A stretch of 40,135 nucleotides of DNA. Source: an uncultured Collinsella sp. (GTDB lineage Bacteria; Actinomycetota; Coriobacteriia; Coriobacteriales; Coriobacteriaceae). Each line of letters starts with the position of its first letter. Position 1 is the stretch's first letter. Under the pieces are notes generated by a model. It searched no databases and was not told the origin of the DNA. It saw only the letters and a program-made list of their open reading frames with translations. The stretch covers positions 1-40,135 of the forward strand of contig UQNU01000015.1 of the NCBI GenBank assembly GCA_900542555.1, given 5' to 3'. This document shows positions 17,901-26,619 of the stretch, in pieces. The position numbers were made by a program, and so were the translations under genes.

Positions 17901-18905
17901 CTAACGCAACATATGCGTGACCAGCTCGGCGCGTGTGCCGATGCCAAGCTTTGCGTATACGCCGGATAGGCGGTTTTTGACGGTGCCCGGCGATACTCCC
18001 ATATGGCGTGCGATTTCGGCGTTGGTCCACCCACGACAGGCGAGCATGGCCATGGTGAATTCCGTGGTCGTTAGATCGTCGGCCACGTCCTCGCCCGAAT
18101 CGGGGTTGTGGATGCGCCGCCAGCCGTAGCTGAATCGATACGTAATCTCGATGATGCGTGCGAAATCGTCAGGGTATTGCGATTTTAGGCATGCCTCGAT
18201 GAGCCCCTGCAAAAGGCCGTGGTGCTCGCCAATGAGCTCGATAAGGCCGTCGGGGCGCGCAATGTTCCAAGCAGCTCCGAAGTGCGTTTTTGCGGCGTCG
18301 ATGTCCTTGAGGCTCATGCATGCCATGGAAGCTGCCAGGTGCAGGAACAGCTCCGAGATGGGATAACCTCCCTGTTTCATGATCAGGGCATTTTCCGCCA
18401 TGCCCAGGCTGCGTCCGTATTCGCCGCGCAGGTACAGGGCATGCGCCATCACGTAGCTGGCGAACAGGCGCAGGCCTTCGGGTAGATGCGCCGCAAGTGG
18501 ATAAAACTCTTCGGCAGAATACGGGGAAGGCAAGTGCAGCAGGACGCTCGCGGCCGAGGCGAACAGGATATGCGTGGCGTGGATGGCGGGCGATTCCTCG
18601 TCGGCCGGCGTATCGAGGATGCCAGCAAGGCACCGGCGGGCGTCGGCGATACGGTTGAGCGACAGACTGGCATATCCGCAGATAAAGCATGCGGAATAGC
18701 GCAGTGCGGGGTCGGTGGCGTCAAGATAGGGGCGTGCTGTCTCGGCGGCGAGCGTGGCCTGTCCGCGAAAGTACAGCGCTTCTGCCGTGGCAATGGCACG
18801 CGAATTGGGGTTGGAAATGCCTGCAACCGCAGCGTCAATCTGCCCCGGCACAAAGGCGGTGCACATCAACGGCATGGGAACGCATGGGTAGCCATCGCAG
18901 TCCAT
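17901..18905 (-). CDS. LuxR-family transcriptional regulator
   Basis: A 334-residue cytoplasmic regulator. The C-terminal 65 residues are a LuxR-type helix-turn-helix (LTTTEFTMAMLACRGWTNAE, then IARHMGVSPGTVKNRLSGVYAKLGI). The larger N-terminal part is helical and Ala/Leu-rich with paired helices like TPR repeats (YLRGEYGRSLGMAENALIMK, LFLHLAASMACMSLKDIDAA), as in LuxR proteins that sense through a helical solenoid. The ATG at 18905 is preceded by GGGAG; the longer frame from 19088 overlaps the next gene and is unlikely. It lies 157 bases upstream of the surface-protein gene in the same direction and is a good candidate regulator for it. Confidence 0.85.
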   Translation of the reverse strand: MDCDGYPCVPMPLMCTAFVPGQIDAAVAGISNPNSRAIATAEALYFRGQATLAAETARPYLDATDPALRYSACFICGYASLSLNRIADARRCLAGILDTPADEESPAIHATHILFASAASVLLHLPSPYSAEEFYPLAAHLPEGLRLFASYVMAHALYLRGEYGRSLGMAENALIMKQGGYPISELFLHLAASMACMSLKDIDAAKTHFGAAWNIARPDGLIELIGEHHGLLQGLIEACLKSQYPDDFARIIEITYRFSYGWRRIHNPDSGEDVADDLTTTEFTMAMLACRGWTNAEIARHMGVSPGTVKNRLSGVYAKLGIGTRAELVTHMLR

Positions 18906-18973
18906 CTTCCATCTCCCAACAGCTGGCAACAATAGCAGCAATTGTACTCCTGTTGCTCGGGACCCCTTTCGTT

Positions 18974-20125
18974 TTACTGTTCGGTTGACGCTGCGGATCG
19001 TTTTGGAAGGCTTACGAGCATGGTGGTCCCATTCTCGGAACTTGTTTCGACCTCTACCGTGCCACCGTGAAGCGCTGCAATCTCCCAAACAAGCGCTAGT
19101 CCGAGTCCCGCGCCGCCGTATGCCCTGCTGCGGGATTTGTCTAGACGAAAGAACGGCTGGAAGATGCTCTCTCGGTACTGCTTGGGTATTCCCGGGCCCT
19201 CATCTTTGACTCGCAGGAGCACGTGGCTGTCGCTGCCGCTGATGGAGACGTTGACAGTCGAGCCGGAGCGGCTGTAACGGATGGCGTTTTCGACCAGGTT
19301 GAACACCAGCCGATAGAGGAGCGCATCGTTCCCGATTACTAAAGCGTCTCCGGCGCAATCGAGGGTTACGTCCTTATTCTCGGCAAGTGGCGCAAGGTCG
19401 GCGAGGACCTCTTCGGACAAGGGGCCAAGTTCAACATCGTCCTCGCAAGGAACGCTGCGGAGCTCACTCATCTCGAGCAATACCTTGGTCATTCGAGACA
19501 TGCGCTCGGTTTGTTCTTGTAGCAGGCCGAGCAGCTCGGCTGTTTCGGATTGCAAACCGGAGTGCTCGGAGATGAATAGTTCAATCTGTGCTTGCATAAG
19601 GGCGAGCGGGGTGCGCAGCTCGTGTGCGGCGTTGCCGGTAAACTGACGCTGTGCAGAGAACCCTTCGCCAAGACGGGCGATCATGTCGTTGAAAGAGGCA
19701 CTGCATCGTTGTAGCTCGGTGGGCACATCTTCACTGAGTCTGATTTCGCTTAGGTTGTCAGGCTGCACACGCTCAACCTGGGCGGCAAAAGCTCGTAGCG
19801 GTTTGAGCGCACGGCCGCTCACAAAGTATGCCAGCACGCCGCCAAGGAGTGTGACTCCAGCCGTGATGCACCAGGTTGTCGTGCCAAAAGACTCCTGTGC
19901 GTCGTTTACGACGATCGTGATCTTGTCATCGGGGGTCGCTTTCGTTGGGTCGAACGCCTGGGGCGAATCTTCGCCGGTTGCGTTAAAGGCCGAGATGTTA
20001 CTGCCGATGGCATCCATGTAGCGCATGCCCGTATAGCCGACCAGGCAGTTCGTCAGCACGCATGCCGCACACGTGAGCAGTGCCGTCATAATCATTATGC
20101 GCCATTGCAGGGAAAGCCTTTTCAT
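18974..20125 (-). CDS. Sensor histidine kinase beside the thiol/Fe-S operon
   Basis: A 383-residue membrane sensor. Seen: helix 1 at about 10-32, a short extracytoplasmic domain of about 50 residues, helix 2 at about 85-103, HAMP (GRALKPLRAFAAQVERV), phospho-acceptor box NAAHELRTPLAL with His168, N box NLVENAIRYS, and ATP-binding DEGPGIP and GGAGLGLAL. Its ATG overlaps the regulator stop by four bases (ATGA), so the pair is co-translated. It is divergent from the CXXC peptide/polyferredoxin/TlpA operon, from which it is separated only by the regulator gene and 90 bases. Confidence 0.9.
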   Translation of the reverse strand: MKRLSLQWRIMIMTALLTCAACVLTNCLVGYTGMRYMDAIGSNISAFNATGEDSPQAFDPTKATPDDKITIVVNDAQESFGTTTWCITAGVTLLGGVLAYFVSGRALKPLRAFAAQVERVQPDNLSEIRLSEDVPTELQRCSASFNDMIARLGEGFSAQRQFTGNAAHELRTPLALMQAQIELFISEHSGLQSETAELLGLLQEQTERMSRMTKVLLEMSELRSVPCEDDVELGPLSEEVLADLAPLAENKDVTLDCAGDALVIGNDALLYRLVFNLVENAIRYSRSGSTVNVSISGSDSHVLLRVKDEGPGIPKQYRESIFQPFFRLDKSRSRAYGGAGLGLALVWEIAALHGGTVEVETSSENGTTMLVSLPKRSAASTEQ

Positions 20126-20796
20126 TCGCTATCCTCCATAACGTAGCCCTCTCCAATCCGATTGCGAATCGGGTCGTATCCCAAAGTGCTGCGTAGCTTT
20201 TTGCGGAGTGACGAGATGTGAACGCGGGTTGCGTTGCTAAAGCTGTTTACGCTGCTATCCCAAACGTGCTCGATAAGCTCCTCCTGACTTACCGGACGCC
20301 CCTGATTAAGCATCAGGTATTCCAAGATTCCCGTTTCCTTGCGCGTAAGAGATAGAGCCTCGCTGTTCACGGAGGCGATGCGCGCCTTGGTGTCAAAGCG
20401 GAGCTCTCCGCAGGTTAAAACTATGTCGCTTTGTGTAAAGCGTCTGAGGGTAAGGCTGCGGATCCTTGCCGCAAGCTCGTCCAGATGAAACGGCTTGGTG
20501 AGGTAATCGTTGGCGCCGGCATCGAGTCCAGCGACTTTATCGGATACTTCGCCACGTGCGGACAGAATCAGTACCTTAGTCTCGCAGTCAGTTTTCCTAA
20601 GTTCCCTGAGTACGGTCATGCCGTCGATACGGGGAAGGTTGAGGTCGAGTACCACGAGGTCAAAGACTTCGACGCCCAGCAGGTCGAGCGCCTCCTGCCC
20701 GTCGTGGCAGCAGTCGACGCTGTACGCCAAGTTTCGCAAGCTGCGCGCGATTGCGTCACACAGCGCCTGCTCGTCCTCGACGATCAAAATACGCAT
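20122..20796 (-). CDS. OmpR-family response regulator
   Basis: A 224-residue regulator: receiver domain with acidic pair EDE at 7-9, phospho-acceptor Asp51 (VVLDLNLPRIDG), Thr in LSARG-type position and Lys in LTKPF; winged-helix domain from about 125 (LTRKETGILEYLMLNQGRPV, then TRVHISSLRKKL). The ATG at 20796 has AAGGAG seven bases upstream, better than the further ATG at 20814. It diverges from the CXXC peptide gene at 20887; the 90 bases between must hold both promoters and likely its own binding sites. The proposed targets are the redox operon and itself. Confidence 0.9.
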   Translation of the reverse strand: MRILIVEDEQALCDAIARSLRNLAYSVDCCHDGQEALDLLGVEVFDLVVLDLNLPRIDGMTVLRELRKTDCETKVLILSARGEVSDKVAGLDAGANDYLTKPFHLDELAARIRSLTLRRFTQSDIVLTCGELRFDTKARIASVNSEALSLTRKETGILEYLMLNQGRPVSQEELIEHVWDSSVNSFSNATRVHISSLRKKLRSTLGYDPIRNRIGEGYVMEDSE

Positions 20797-20886
20797 AACG
20801 GTCTCCTTGCACATTCCAAATCGCGCTTAACACGGATTTTATAGCCGATATGGTCCAATGGTCGCGTAACGAAAGGAGTGGTCAGG

Positions 20887-21033
20887 TTGTTCAAAGCGGT
20901 AAAACCCGTGGTACAGGTCGCTTTGTTGATCGTCGGAATTGCCATGGTGTGCTTTGGCGTTATGCGTGGCGAGGCGGATGCCGTGCTGGCCAAAGCGATT
21001 AGGCTGTGCTTGGAGTGTATCGGAATTGGATAA
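20887..21033 (+). CDS. CD1871A-family CXXC small membrane peptide
   Basis: A 48-residue peptide: MFKAVKPVVQVALLIVGIAM, then VCFGVMRGEADAVLAKAIRLCLECIGIG. It has one membrane helix and a C-terminal CLEC motif, the features of the small CD1871A family. The start is a TTG with AAAGGAG eight bases upstream; a GTG just inside the ribosome site is too close. The stop at 21031-21033 overlaps the next start (TTG, 21026). Its place ahead of a polyferredoxin and a TlpA-like lipoprotein suggests the Cys pair takes part in the same thiol or Fe-S electron path. Function of the family is unknown. Confidence 0.75.
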   Translation: MFKAVKPVVQVALLIVGIAMVCFGVMRGEADAVLAKAIRLCLECIGIG

Positions 21034-21928
21034 AAGAGAAAACACTGCGTCGCATGTTTTGGCCCGATTTCGCGGATTCATTCAGGCGGCGGCAACACTT
21101 ATTACCAACATTCACCTGCCAAACTTTGCCAAAGGCGGCATCTATCAGGGCGCGGGAAAAACAGTCTGCGTACCTGGACTTAATTGCTATTCGTGCCCCG
21201 CGGCATCGGGTGCGTGCCCCATCGGGTCGTTCCAGTCGGCGGTAGGTTCATCCAAGTTCAACTTTTCTTACTACGTCACCGGTACGCTCATTTTGCTCGG
21301 CGTGCTGCTGGGACGCTTTGTATGCGGCTTTCTGTGCCCGTTTGGCTGGCTGCAAGAGCTGCTGCACAAGATTCCCGGCAAAAAGCTTTCGACAAAAAGG
21401 CTCAAGGCGCTTACGTATATCAAGTACGTCGTGTTGCTGTTTGCCGTGGTGCTGCTACCCGTCTTGGTGGTTAACGACGTGGGCATGGGCGACCCGTTCT
21501 TTTGTAAGTACATCTGTCCGCAGGGTGTGCTCGAGGGCGCCATTCCGCTGGCCATTGCCAATGCCGGCATTCGATCTGCGTTGGGACAGCTCTTTACTTG
21601 GAAACTTGTCGTTCTCATTGCCGTGGTAGTGCTGAGCGTTTTGTTCTATCGCCCCTTCTGCAAATGGATTTGCCCGCTCGGCGCATTCTATGCGCTCATG
21701 AATAGGGTGTCCCTACTGGGGATTCGGGTTGACGCATGCAAATGTGTCTCGTGCGGCAAGTGCTCAAAGGTTTGTCAGATGGACGTTGATGTGGTCCGCG
21801 CACCCAATCATGCCGAATGCATCCGGTGCGGAAAGTGCATCGGGGCCTGTCCCGTCGATGCCATTAGCTATCGCTATGGCCTGGATGTGTCGGCGGAAAA
21901 GCTCCCCTTGACCGCCGATAAAAAGTAA
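21026..21928 (+). CDS. Membrane 4Fe-4S polyferredoxin, NapH/CcoG-like
   Basis: A 300-residue inner-membrane electron-transfer protein starting at TTG 21026, eight bases inside the preceding peptide gene. Seen: CPAASGACPIG near the start, about four membrane segments, the paired CxxxCP motifs CGFLCPFGW, CKYICPQG and CKWICPLGAF, then two cytoplasmic ferredoxin clusters (CVSCGKCSKVC and CIRCGKCIGACPVD). This is the NapH-like 4Fe-4S family that moves electrons across the membrane. With a TlpA-like lipoprotein directly downstream, it could feed reducing power to an extracytoplasmic thiol path; the partner is inferred from context only. An upstream open frame to 20939 is a shadow of the CXXC peptide gene. 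Confidence 0.85.
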   Translation: MDKRENTASHVLARFRGFIQAAATLITNIHLPNFAKGGIYQGAGKTVCVPGLNCYSCPAASGACPIGSFQSAVGSSKFNFSYYVTGTLILLGVLLGRFVCGFLCPFGWLQELLHKIPGKKLSTKRLKALTYIKYVVLLFAVVLLPVLVVNDVGMGDPFFCKYICPQGVLEGAIPLAIANAGIRSALGQLFTWKLVVLIAVVVLSVLFYRPFCKWICPLGAFYALMNRVSLLGIRVDACKCVSCGKCSKVCQMDVDVVRAPNHAECIRCGKCIGACPVDAISYRYGLDVSAEKLPLTADKK

Positions 21929-21957
21929 ACAAGCTTCGACAAAACGGAGGAACGACT

Positions 21958-22842
21958 ATGAAGCTTTCTAAGATTGCGGCCCTGTTTATGGTGCCGGTGC
22001 TGGCCTTGTGTCTTGTGGCGTGCTCGGCACCTGGCGGCAATGCGAGCGAATCTGCGAGCTCCGATCCTAAGATCGCAGAACTCACTGCGCAGAAGCCGGC
22101 CAATGCCGACGAGGCCGCCGAGCTGTATGCGAAGCTCATGCAGAAGGAGAACGAGATCTTTTCGAGTGATAACGCGCTGTGGGAAAAGGTATTCAATGCG
22201 GCAAATAAAGACTCGGCAATGATTGAGGACGGCAGCAATTACGGCGATTTCCTGCTCAAGACCATCGACGGCGCCAAGGATGAGTTCACGGCGGATGAGC
22301 TCAAGACGCTCAAGGCCGGTGCACAGCAGATCAAGGAGATCGAGGACAAGCTCGAGAGCCTGGAGAAGGAGTTCCCCGGCTGTGGAAGCACGCCGAGTGC
22401 AGGCGAGAGCGTCGACGCTTCGACCGCTGGCATGACGGCTGGTGCCAATGCTTCGAACGAGGCGACGAAGTTCCCCAGCTTTACGGGCAAGGACCTGGAT
22501 GGCAACGACGTGAACAGCGACGAGCTGTTCTCTAAGAACAAGGTCACCGTCATGAACTTCTGGTTCACTACTTGCAAGCCGTGCGTGGGCGAGCTGGGCG
22601 ATCTTGAGAAACTGAATCAGGAGCTTGCCAAGAAGGGCGTGACGTATAAGAACATCTGGTTCAAGTCGGATAGCGAGGCCGGTAAGTTCACGTCAAATTT
22701 GTTCTCGTTCCCGACAACGTATGTCATCGATCAGAATGGCAACATCGTAGGGGAGCCCATCGTGGGAGCCATCAGCTCCGCCGAGCAGCGCGCTGCACTC
22801 AACAAACTTATCGACCAGGCGATTGCGAATAGCGAGCAGTAA
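21958..22842 (+). CDS. TlpA-like thioredoxin-fold lipoprotein
   Basis: A 294-residue lipoprotein. The signal peptide ends in the lipobox LVAC with Cys22 as the lipid site. A helical region of about 120 residues (ELYAKLMQKENEIFSSDNAL, and LKAGAQQIKEIEDKLESLEK) is followed by a C-terminal thioredoxin/TlpA fold with FWFTTCKPCVGEL, redox Cys206 and Cys209, and FPTTYVIDQNGNIVG (cis-Pro loop). It should reduce or oxidise thiols outside the membrane. The gene is 29 bases downstream of the polyferredoxin, with GGAGG before the ATG. The extra helical domain is unlike plain TlpA and may bind a partner or sense a ligand. Confidence 0.9.
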   Translation: MKLSKIAALFMVPVLALCLVACSAPGGNASESASSDPKIAELTAQKPANADEAAELYAKLMQKENEIFSSDNALWEKVFNAANKDSAMIEDGSNYGDFLLKTIDGAKDEFTADELKTLKAGAQQIKEIEDKLESLEKEFPGCGSTPSAGESVDASTAGMTAGANASNEATKFPSFTGKDLDGNDVNSDELFSKNKVTVMNFWFTTCKPCVGELGDLEKLNQELAKKGVTYKNIWFKSDSEAGKFTSNLFSFPTTYVIDQNGNIVGEPIVGAISSAEQRAALNKLIDQAIANSEQ

Positions 22843-22921
22843 AAAACACGTAAAGCATCGCGAGGATCGTGTGTCGCTGTGCGGAGTAGTCCGCTGCCTT
22901 TCAAGATAATCTCCACCATAT

Positions 22922-22948
22922 AGAGGCCCCACTTGGGGCCTCTTTTTT
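22922..22948 (+). terminator. Rho-independent terminator of the redox operon
   Basis: AGAGGCCCC pairs with GGGGCCTCT around ACTT and is followed by six T. It lies 79 bases after the TlpA-like gene and before the ABC transporter gene. Confidence 0.9.
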
Positions 22949-23095
22949 GGGCGCCGTTCCGTTCGTTTTTTGGCGCGGTTCCCTACATTCCTCACTGGTG
23001 TCGGTGAAAAATGGGGATAGAGTAGGACAAACGCGTCGAATACGAACGGCGGGGGAGAGTGGGCGAGTGCGCCCGCGTGGGAGAGGTTGCCGTCC

Positions 23096-26000
23096 ATGTT
23101 GGAGCTCAAAGGTATTTGCAAAAGATACGTTACGCAGTCGTTTACGCAGGTGGCGCTCGACAGCGTAAGCCTGTCTTTTCGCGATAACGAGTTCGTGGCC
23201 ATTCTGGGTCCCTCGGGCTCGGGTAAAACCACGATGCTCAACGTTATCGGCGGACTCGATCATTTCGATTCTGGCGACCTGCTGATCGACGGTATTTCGA
23301 CTAAGGATTTTCACGATCGCGATTGGGATGCCTACCGCAACAACCGCATCGGCTTTGTTTTCCAAAGCTATAACCTCATTCCGCATCAGACCATTTTGGA
23401 AAACGTGGAGTTGGCGCTTACGCTCACGGGCGTGGGGCATGCCGAGCGCCGCCAGCGTGCGCGCGAGGCGTTGGAGAAAGTCGGCCTGGGCGAGCACGTT
23501 AACAAGCGCCCGAGCCAGCTATCGGGCGGACAGATGCAGCGCGTGGCCATCGCCCGCGCCCTGATTAACGATCCCGAGATCGTGCTGGCAGACGAGCCGA
23601 CCGGCGCTTTGGACTCAACGACATCCGTACAGGTCATGGATCTGCTCAAGGACGTGGCGCGCGACCGCCTGGTTATCATGGTCACGCACAATCCCGAGCT
23701 GGCGTACCAATATGCCACGCGCATTGTCAACCTGGCGGACGGCAAGATCACCGACGATTCCGATCCCTTCGATGTCGCTGACGCCACGCGCCGCGAGGCC
23801 AAGCCTACGCGCAAAACCTCGATGAGCTTTGTGACGGCGCTGGGGCTTTCTGCCCGCAACCTTATGACCAAGAAGGGTCGCACGGCCATGACGGCCTTTG
23901 CGGGCTCGATTGGCATTATCGGCATTGCGGCGATTCTGGCGCTGTCCAACGGCGTAAACGGCTACATCAAAAAGGTCGAGGAGGATACGCTTTCGAGCTA
24001 CCCGCTCACCATTTCCAAGCAGGATTACGACCTGTCGTCCATGATGGGCGGACAGGGGGCTGCGGATGACGAGGCGTCCAACGGCGAGGATTTATCCGAC
24101 GGTACTGGTGGCAAAGCTAAGGGAACCGATAAAATTCCCGTGGTCACGGCCGTAAAGGATATGTTTGCGAGCGTTAAGTCCAACGACATGACGAGCTTTA
24201 AGGCATGGCTCGATGCCGGTGGCGACGGCATCGATAAAGAAGTCAACGCCATTCAGTACGGCTACGGCGTGACGCCAGTTGTCTATCGTTCGAGTAAGGG
24301 CGACGAGAAGCCCGTCCGGCTGGTGCCCAACGCTATGACCGAGGCCATGAGTGGAGGCGCGAGCTCGGCGGCAACGGTGAGCATGGAATCCATGGGAACC
24401 TCGGTCTTTAACGAGATGATCGACGACCAGAGTTTGCTCGACAGCCAGTACGATGTCGTCGCTGGTCACTGGCCCACGTCCGCCAACGAAGCCGTGATGG
24501 TGCTTTCGAGCCGCGGTACGGTGGGCGACTACACGCTCTACAGCATCGGCGCGCTGGATATCAATGAGCTCAACGACCTGGTTAACAGTGCTATGACAGC
24601 CGACGGCAAGATTGAGACGCCCGAGTCCGGCACCGACTTTACCTACGATGATGCGTTGTCCACGACGTTTAAGGTGCTGTCGCCGGCCGATGCCTATCGC
24701 AAAAACGAAGAGACCGGCATGTGGACCGACATGTCTGGTGACGCCGACTTTATGGCTGCCAAGGTTGCCGACGGTATTGACGTGCACATTGTGGGCGTGG
24801 TACGACCCAACGAGACCGCCAACGCGAGCGCGTTGTCCCCGGGCATTGCCTACACGCATGCGCTGACTCGCCAGCTTATGGAGCGCGCCGCCGATTCGCA
24901 GATTGTGCAGGAGCAGCTTGCCCACCCCGAGACGGATGTCTTTACGGGCAAAACCTTCGACGAACTGCAAGGCGAGGCCAAGCAAGGCGTTGATCTGGGC
25001 AGCATGTTCAGTGTGGACGAGGCGGCGCTCAAGAGTGCGTTTTCGTTTGATGCGTCTGCGCTCTCGGGTGCGGCCGGCGGTATGGACCTTTCTGGTATCG
25101 ATTTGTCCGGGCTGGACATTGACCTTTCGGACGTTGGGAGGGACATCGACTTCAGCGACATCATGGCCAAAGCGCCGGCCCCAGATTTCTCGGGCATCTT
25201 TGACGGTCTGGAACTCACGCCCGAGCAAATGCAGCAGGTGGGAACGCTTGCCAACCAGCTGTTTGAGGGCTTTTTGCAGTCTGATCAGTTTAAGGCGCTG
25301 ACACCCGATGATCTTAAGGACGCGTCAAAGCTTGCCGCCGCGTTCTCGGCGTATCTTGAGAATGATGCAGCAGCCCAGCAAATCCTGGCCCAGCTCAAAG
25401 CGCTCGGCGGCGATGCCCTGGCCGAGCGCCTGCAGCAGGCGATGACCGACTATGTGCAAAAGCAGCTGACTCCGTATCTGCAACAGGCAATGGACCAGGT
25501 GGCCAAGACAATCAGCGACCAGATAGCGACAACGGTATCGTCCCAGCTTAAAGCAGGCGCGGCAGGGCTCATGGGTCAGATGGCGACGCAGATGTCTTCG
25601 AGTTTTGCCAACCTGGCGAGCGCCATGCACGTGGATGCGAGTGCCTTTGCTCATGCCATTCACTTCAACATGGACGCCGAGGACCTGAGTTCGCTCATGA
25701 TGAGCTATGCGAAGGCGTCGAAGCTCACCTACGACAACAATCTGACCACGTTGGGCTATGCGGACGAGGCAGACCCCATCTCGGTCAAGATTTTCCCGCG
25801 CGACTTTGAGGCCAAGGAGCGCGTGCTCGACCATATCGATGCGTACAACAAGCAGGTCAAAGCCGCTGGCCACGATGAGCAGGCAATCTCGTACACCGAC
25901 TACATGGGTATCATCATGGGCTCGGTGACCGACATCGTGAACACCATCAGCTTGGTGCTCATCGCATTCGTGAGTATCAGCCTGGTGGTGAGCTCCATCA

Positions 26001-26347
26001 TGATCGGCATCATCACCTACATCAGCGTGCTGGAACGCAAAAAGGAGATTGGCATCCTGCGTGCGATCGGCGCGTCGAAGCGCAACGTGGCAAACGTGTT
26101 CAACGCCGAGACCTTTATCGAGGGCCTCATTGCCGGCATCTTTGCCATTGTCGTTGTGGTGCTCGTGAGTTTTCCGGTCAATGCCTGGGCACTTGCTGCC
26201 AAGCAGGTACCCAATCTGATGAGCCTGCCCGTGCAGGATGCGCTGGTGCTCATTGCAATTTCGGTGTTACTGACGGTCGTTGCCGGCCTGCTGCCCGCCC
26301 GCAGCGCGTCCAGGAAGGATCCCGTGGAGGCCCTGCGCTCCGAATAA
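23096..26347 (+). CDS. MacB-like ABC transporter, ATPase fused to FtsX-type permease
   Basis: A 1083-residue transporter. The N-terminal ATPase has Walker A GPSGSGKT at 38-45, signature LSGGQMQR, Walker B IVLADEPTGALD and switch His in MVTHNP. A linker leads to a first membrane helix (AFAGSIGIIGIAAILALSNG), then an extracytoplasmic region of roughly 600 residues and three C-terminal helices (LVLIAFVSISLVVSSIMIG; LIAGIFAIVVVVLVSFPVNA; ALVLIAISVLLTVVAGL). The outer region holds Asp/Leu/Ser repeats (GIDLSGLDIDLSDV) and a long Ala/Gln-rich helical part (QQAMTDYVQKQLTPYLQQAM), far bigger than in MacB. Mechanotransmission or peptide export is likely but the substrate is unknown. The ATG is preceded by GGGAGAGG. 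Confidence 0.85.
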   Translation: MLELKGICKRYVTQSFTQVALDSVSLSFRDNEFVAILGPSGSGKTTMLNVIGGLDHFDSGDLLIDGISTKDFHDRDWDAYRNNRIGFVFQSYNLIPHQTILENVELALTLTGVGHAERRQRAREALEKVGLGEHVNKRPSQLSGGQMQRVAIARALINDPEIVLADEPTGALDSTTSVQVMDLLKDVARDRLVIMVTHNPELAYQYATRIVNLADGKITDDSDPFDVADATRREAKPTRKTSMSFVTALGLSARNLMTKKGRTAMTAFAGSIGIIGIAAILALSNGVNGYIKKVEEDTLSSYPLTISKQDYDLSSMMGGQGAADDEASNGEDLSDGTGGKAKGTDKIPVVTAVKDMFASVKSNDMTSFKAWLDAGGDGIDKEVNAIQYGYGVTPVVYRSSKGDEKPVRLVPNAMTEAMSGGASSAATVSMESMGTSVFNEMIDDQSLLDSQYDVVAGHWPTSANEAVMVLSSRGTVGDYTLYSIGALDINELNDLVNSAMTADGKIETPESGTDFTYDDALSTTFKVLSPADAYRKNEETGMWTDMSGDADFMAAKVADGIDVHIVGVVRPNETANASALSPGIAYTHALTRQLMERAADSQIVQEQLAHPETDVFTGKTFDELQGEAKQGVDLGSMFSVDEAALKSAFSFDASALSGAAGGMDLSGIDLSGLDIDLSDVGRDIDFSDIMAKAPAPDFSGIFDGLELTPEQMQQVGTLANQLFEGFLQSDQFKALTPDDLKDASKLAAAFSAYLENDAAAQQILAQLKALGGDALAERLQQAMTDYVQKQLTPYLQQAMDQVAKTISDQIATTVSSQLKAGAAGLMGQMATQMSSSFANLASAMHVDASAFAHAIHFNMDAEDLSSLMMSYAKASKLTYDNNLTTLGYADEADPISVKIFPRDFEAKERVLDHIDAYNKQVKAAGHDEQAISYTDYMGIIMGSVTDIVNTISLVLIAFVSISLVVSSIMIGIITYISVLERKKEIGILRAIGASKRNVANVFNAETFIEGLIAGIFAIVVVVLVSFPVNAWALAAKQVPNLMSLPVQDALVLIAISVLLTVVAGLLPARSASRKDPVEALRSE

Positions 26348-26378
26348 TGTGACAAAGGGACAGTCCCTTTGTCACATT
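26346..26378. repeat. Perfect 16-bp palindrome after the ABC gene
   Basis: AATGTGACAAAGGGAC and its exact complement are joined by a single A. It starts on the last bases of the ABC transporter stop and lacks a T run. A degenerate relative lies at 28177-28207, so this looks like a repeat family of the genome that may also serve as a transcript end. Confidence 0.75.
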
Positions 26379-26397
26379 GAGACCCTTGCGAAATCGG

Positions 26398-26573
26398 GGT
26401 CTAATACTTTTCCGCGAAGTGAACGAGTAAAAACGGACCCCCGAAGCATTGACACTTTTAGGCTGCAATTTCCTGCGGTTTTGCCAGTCAAATCCTGCGG
26501 TTTTGACGTCTAAAAATGTCGATGCTTCGGGGGCCCAAATACAACCATTCACTTCTGGGAAAAGTATTAGACC
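26398..26573. repeat. Intergenic palindromic repeat, copy 1 (176 bp)
   Basis: Outer arms GGTCTAATACTTTTCC and GGAAAAGTATTAGACC are exact complements. Inside are CGCGAAGTGAACGAGT, GGACCCCCGAAGCAT..ACACTTTT, two CCTGCGGTTTTG direct repeats, AAAATGTCGATGCTTCGGGGG, and a shortened right TTCACTTC. Inner motifs are shared with copies at 27932-28091 and 39927-40087, while this copy has its own outer arms. Confidence 0.75.
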
Positions 26574-26619
26574 TCGAGATATAGACGGCGTTTGCGAGCA
26601 GAAATCAGAACGCAAGCTT

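Noticed and set aside
24092..25228. 378-codon minus-strand open frame
   Set aside because: Antisense shadow of the ABC transporter outer domain.
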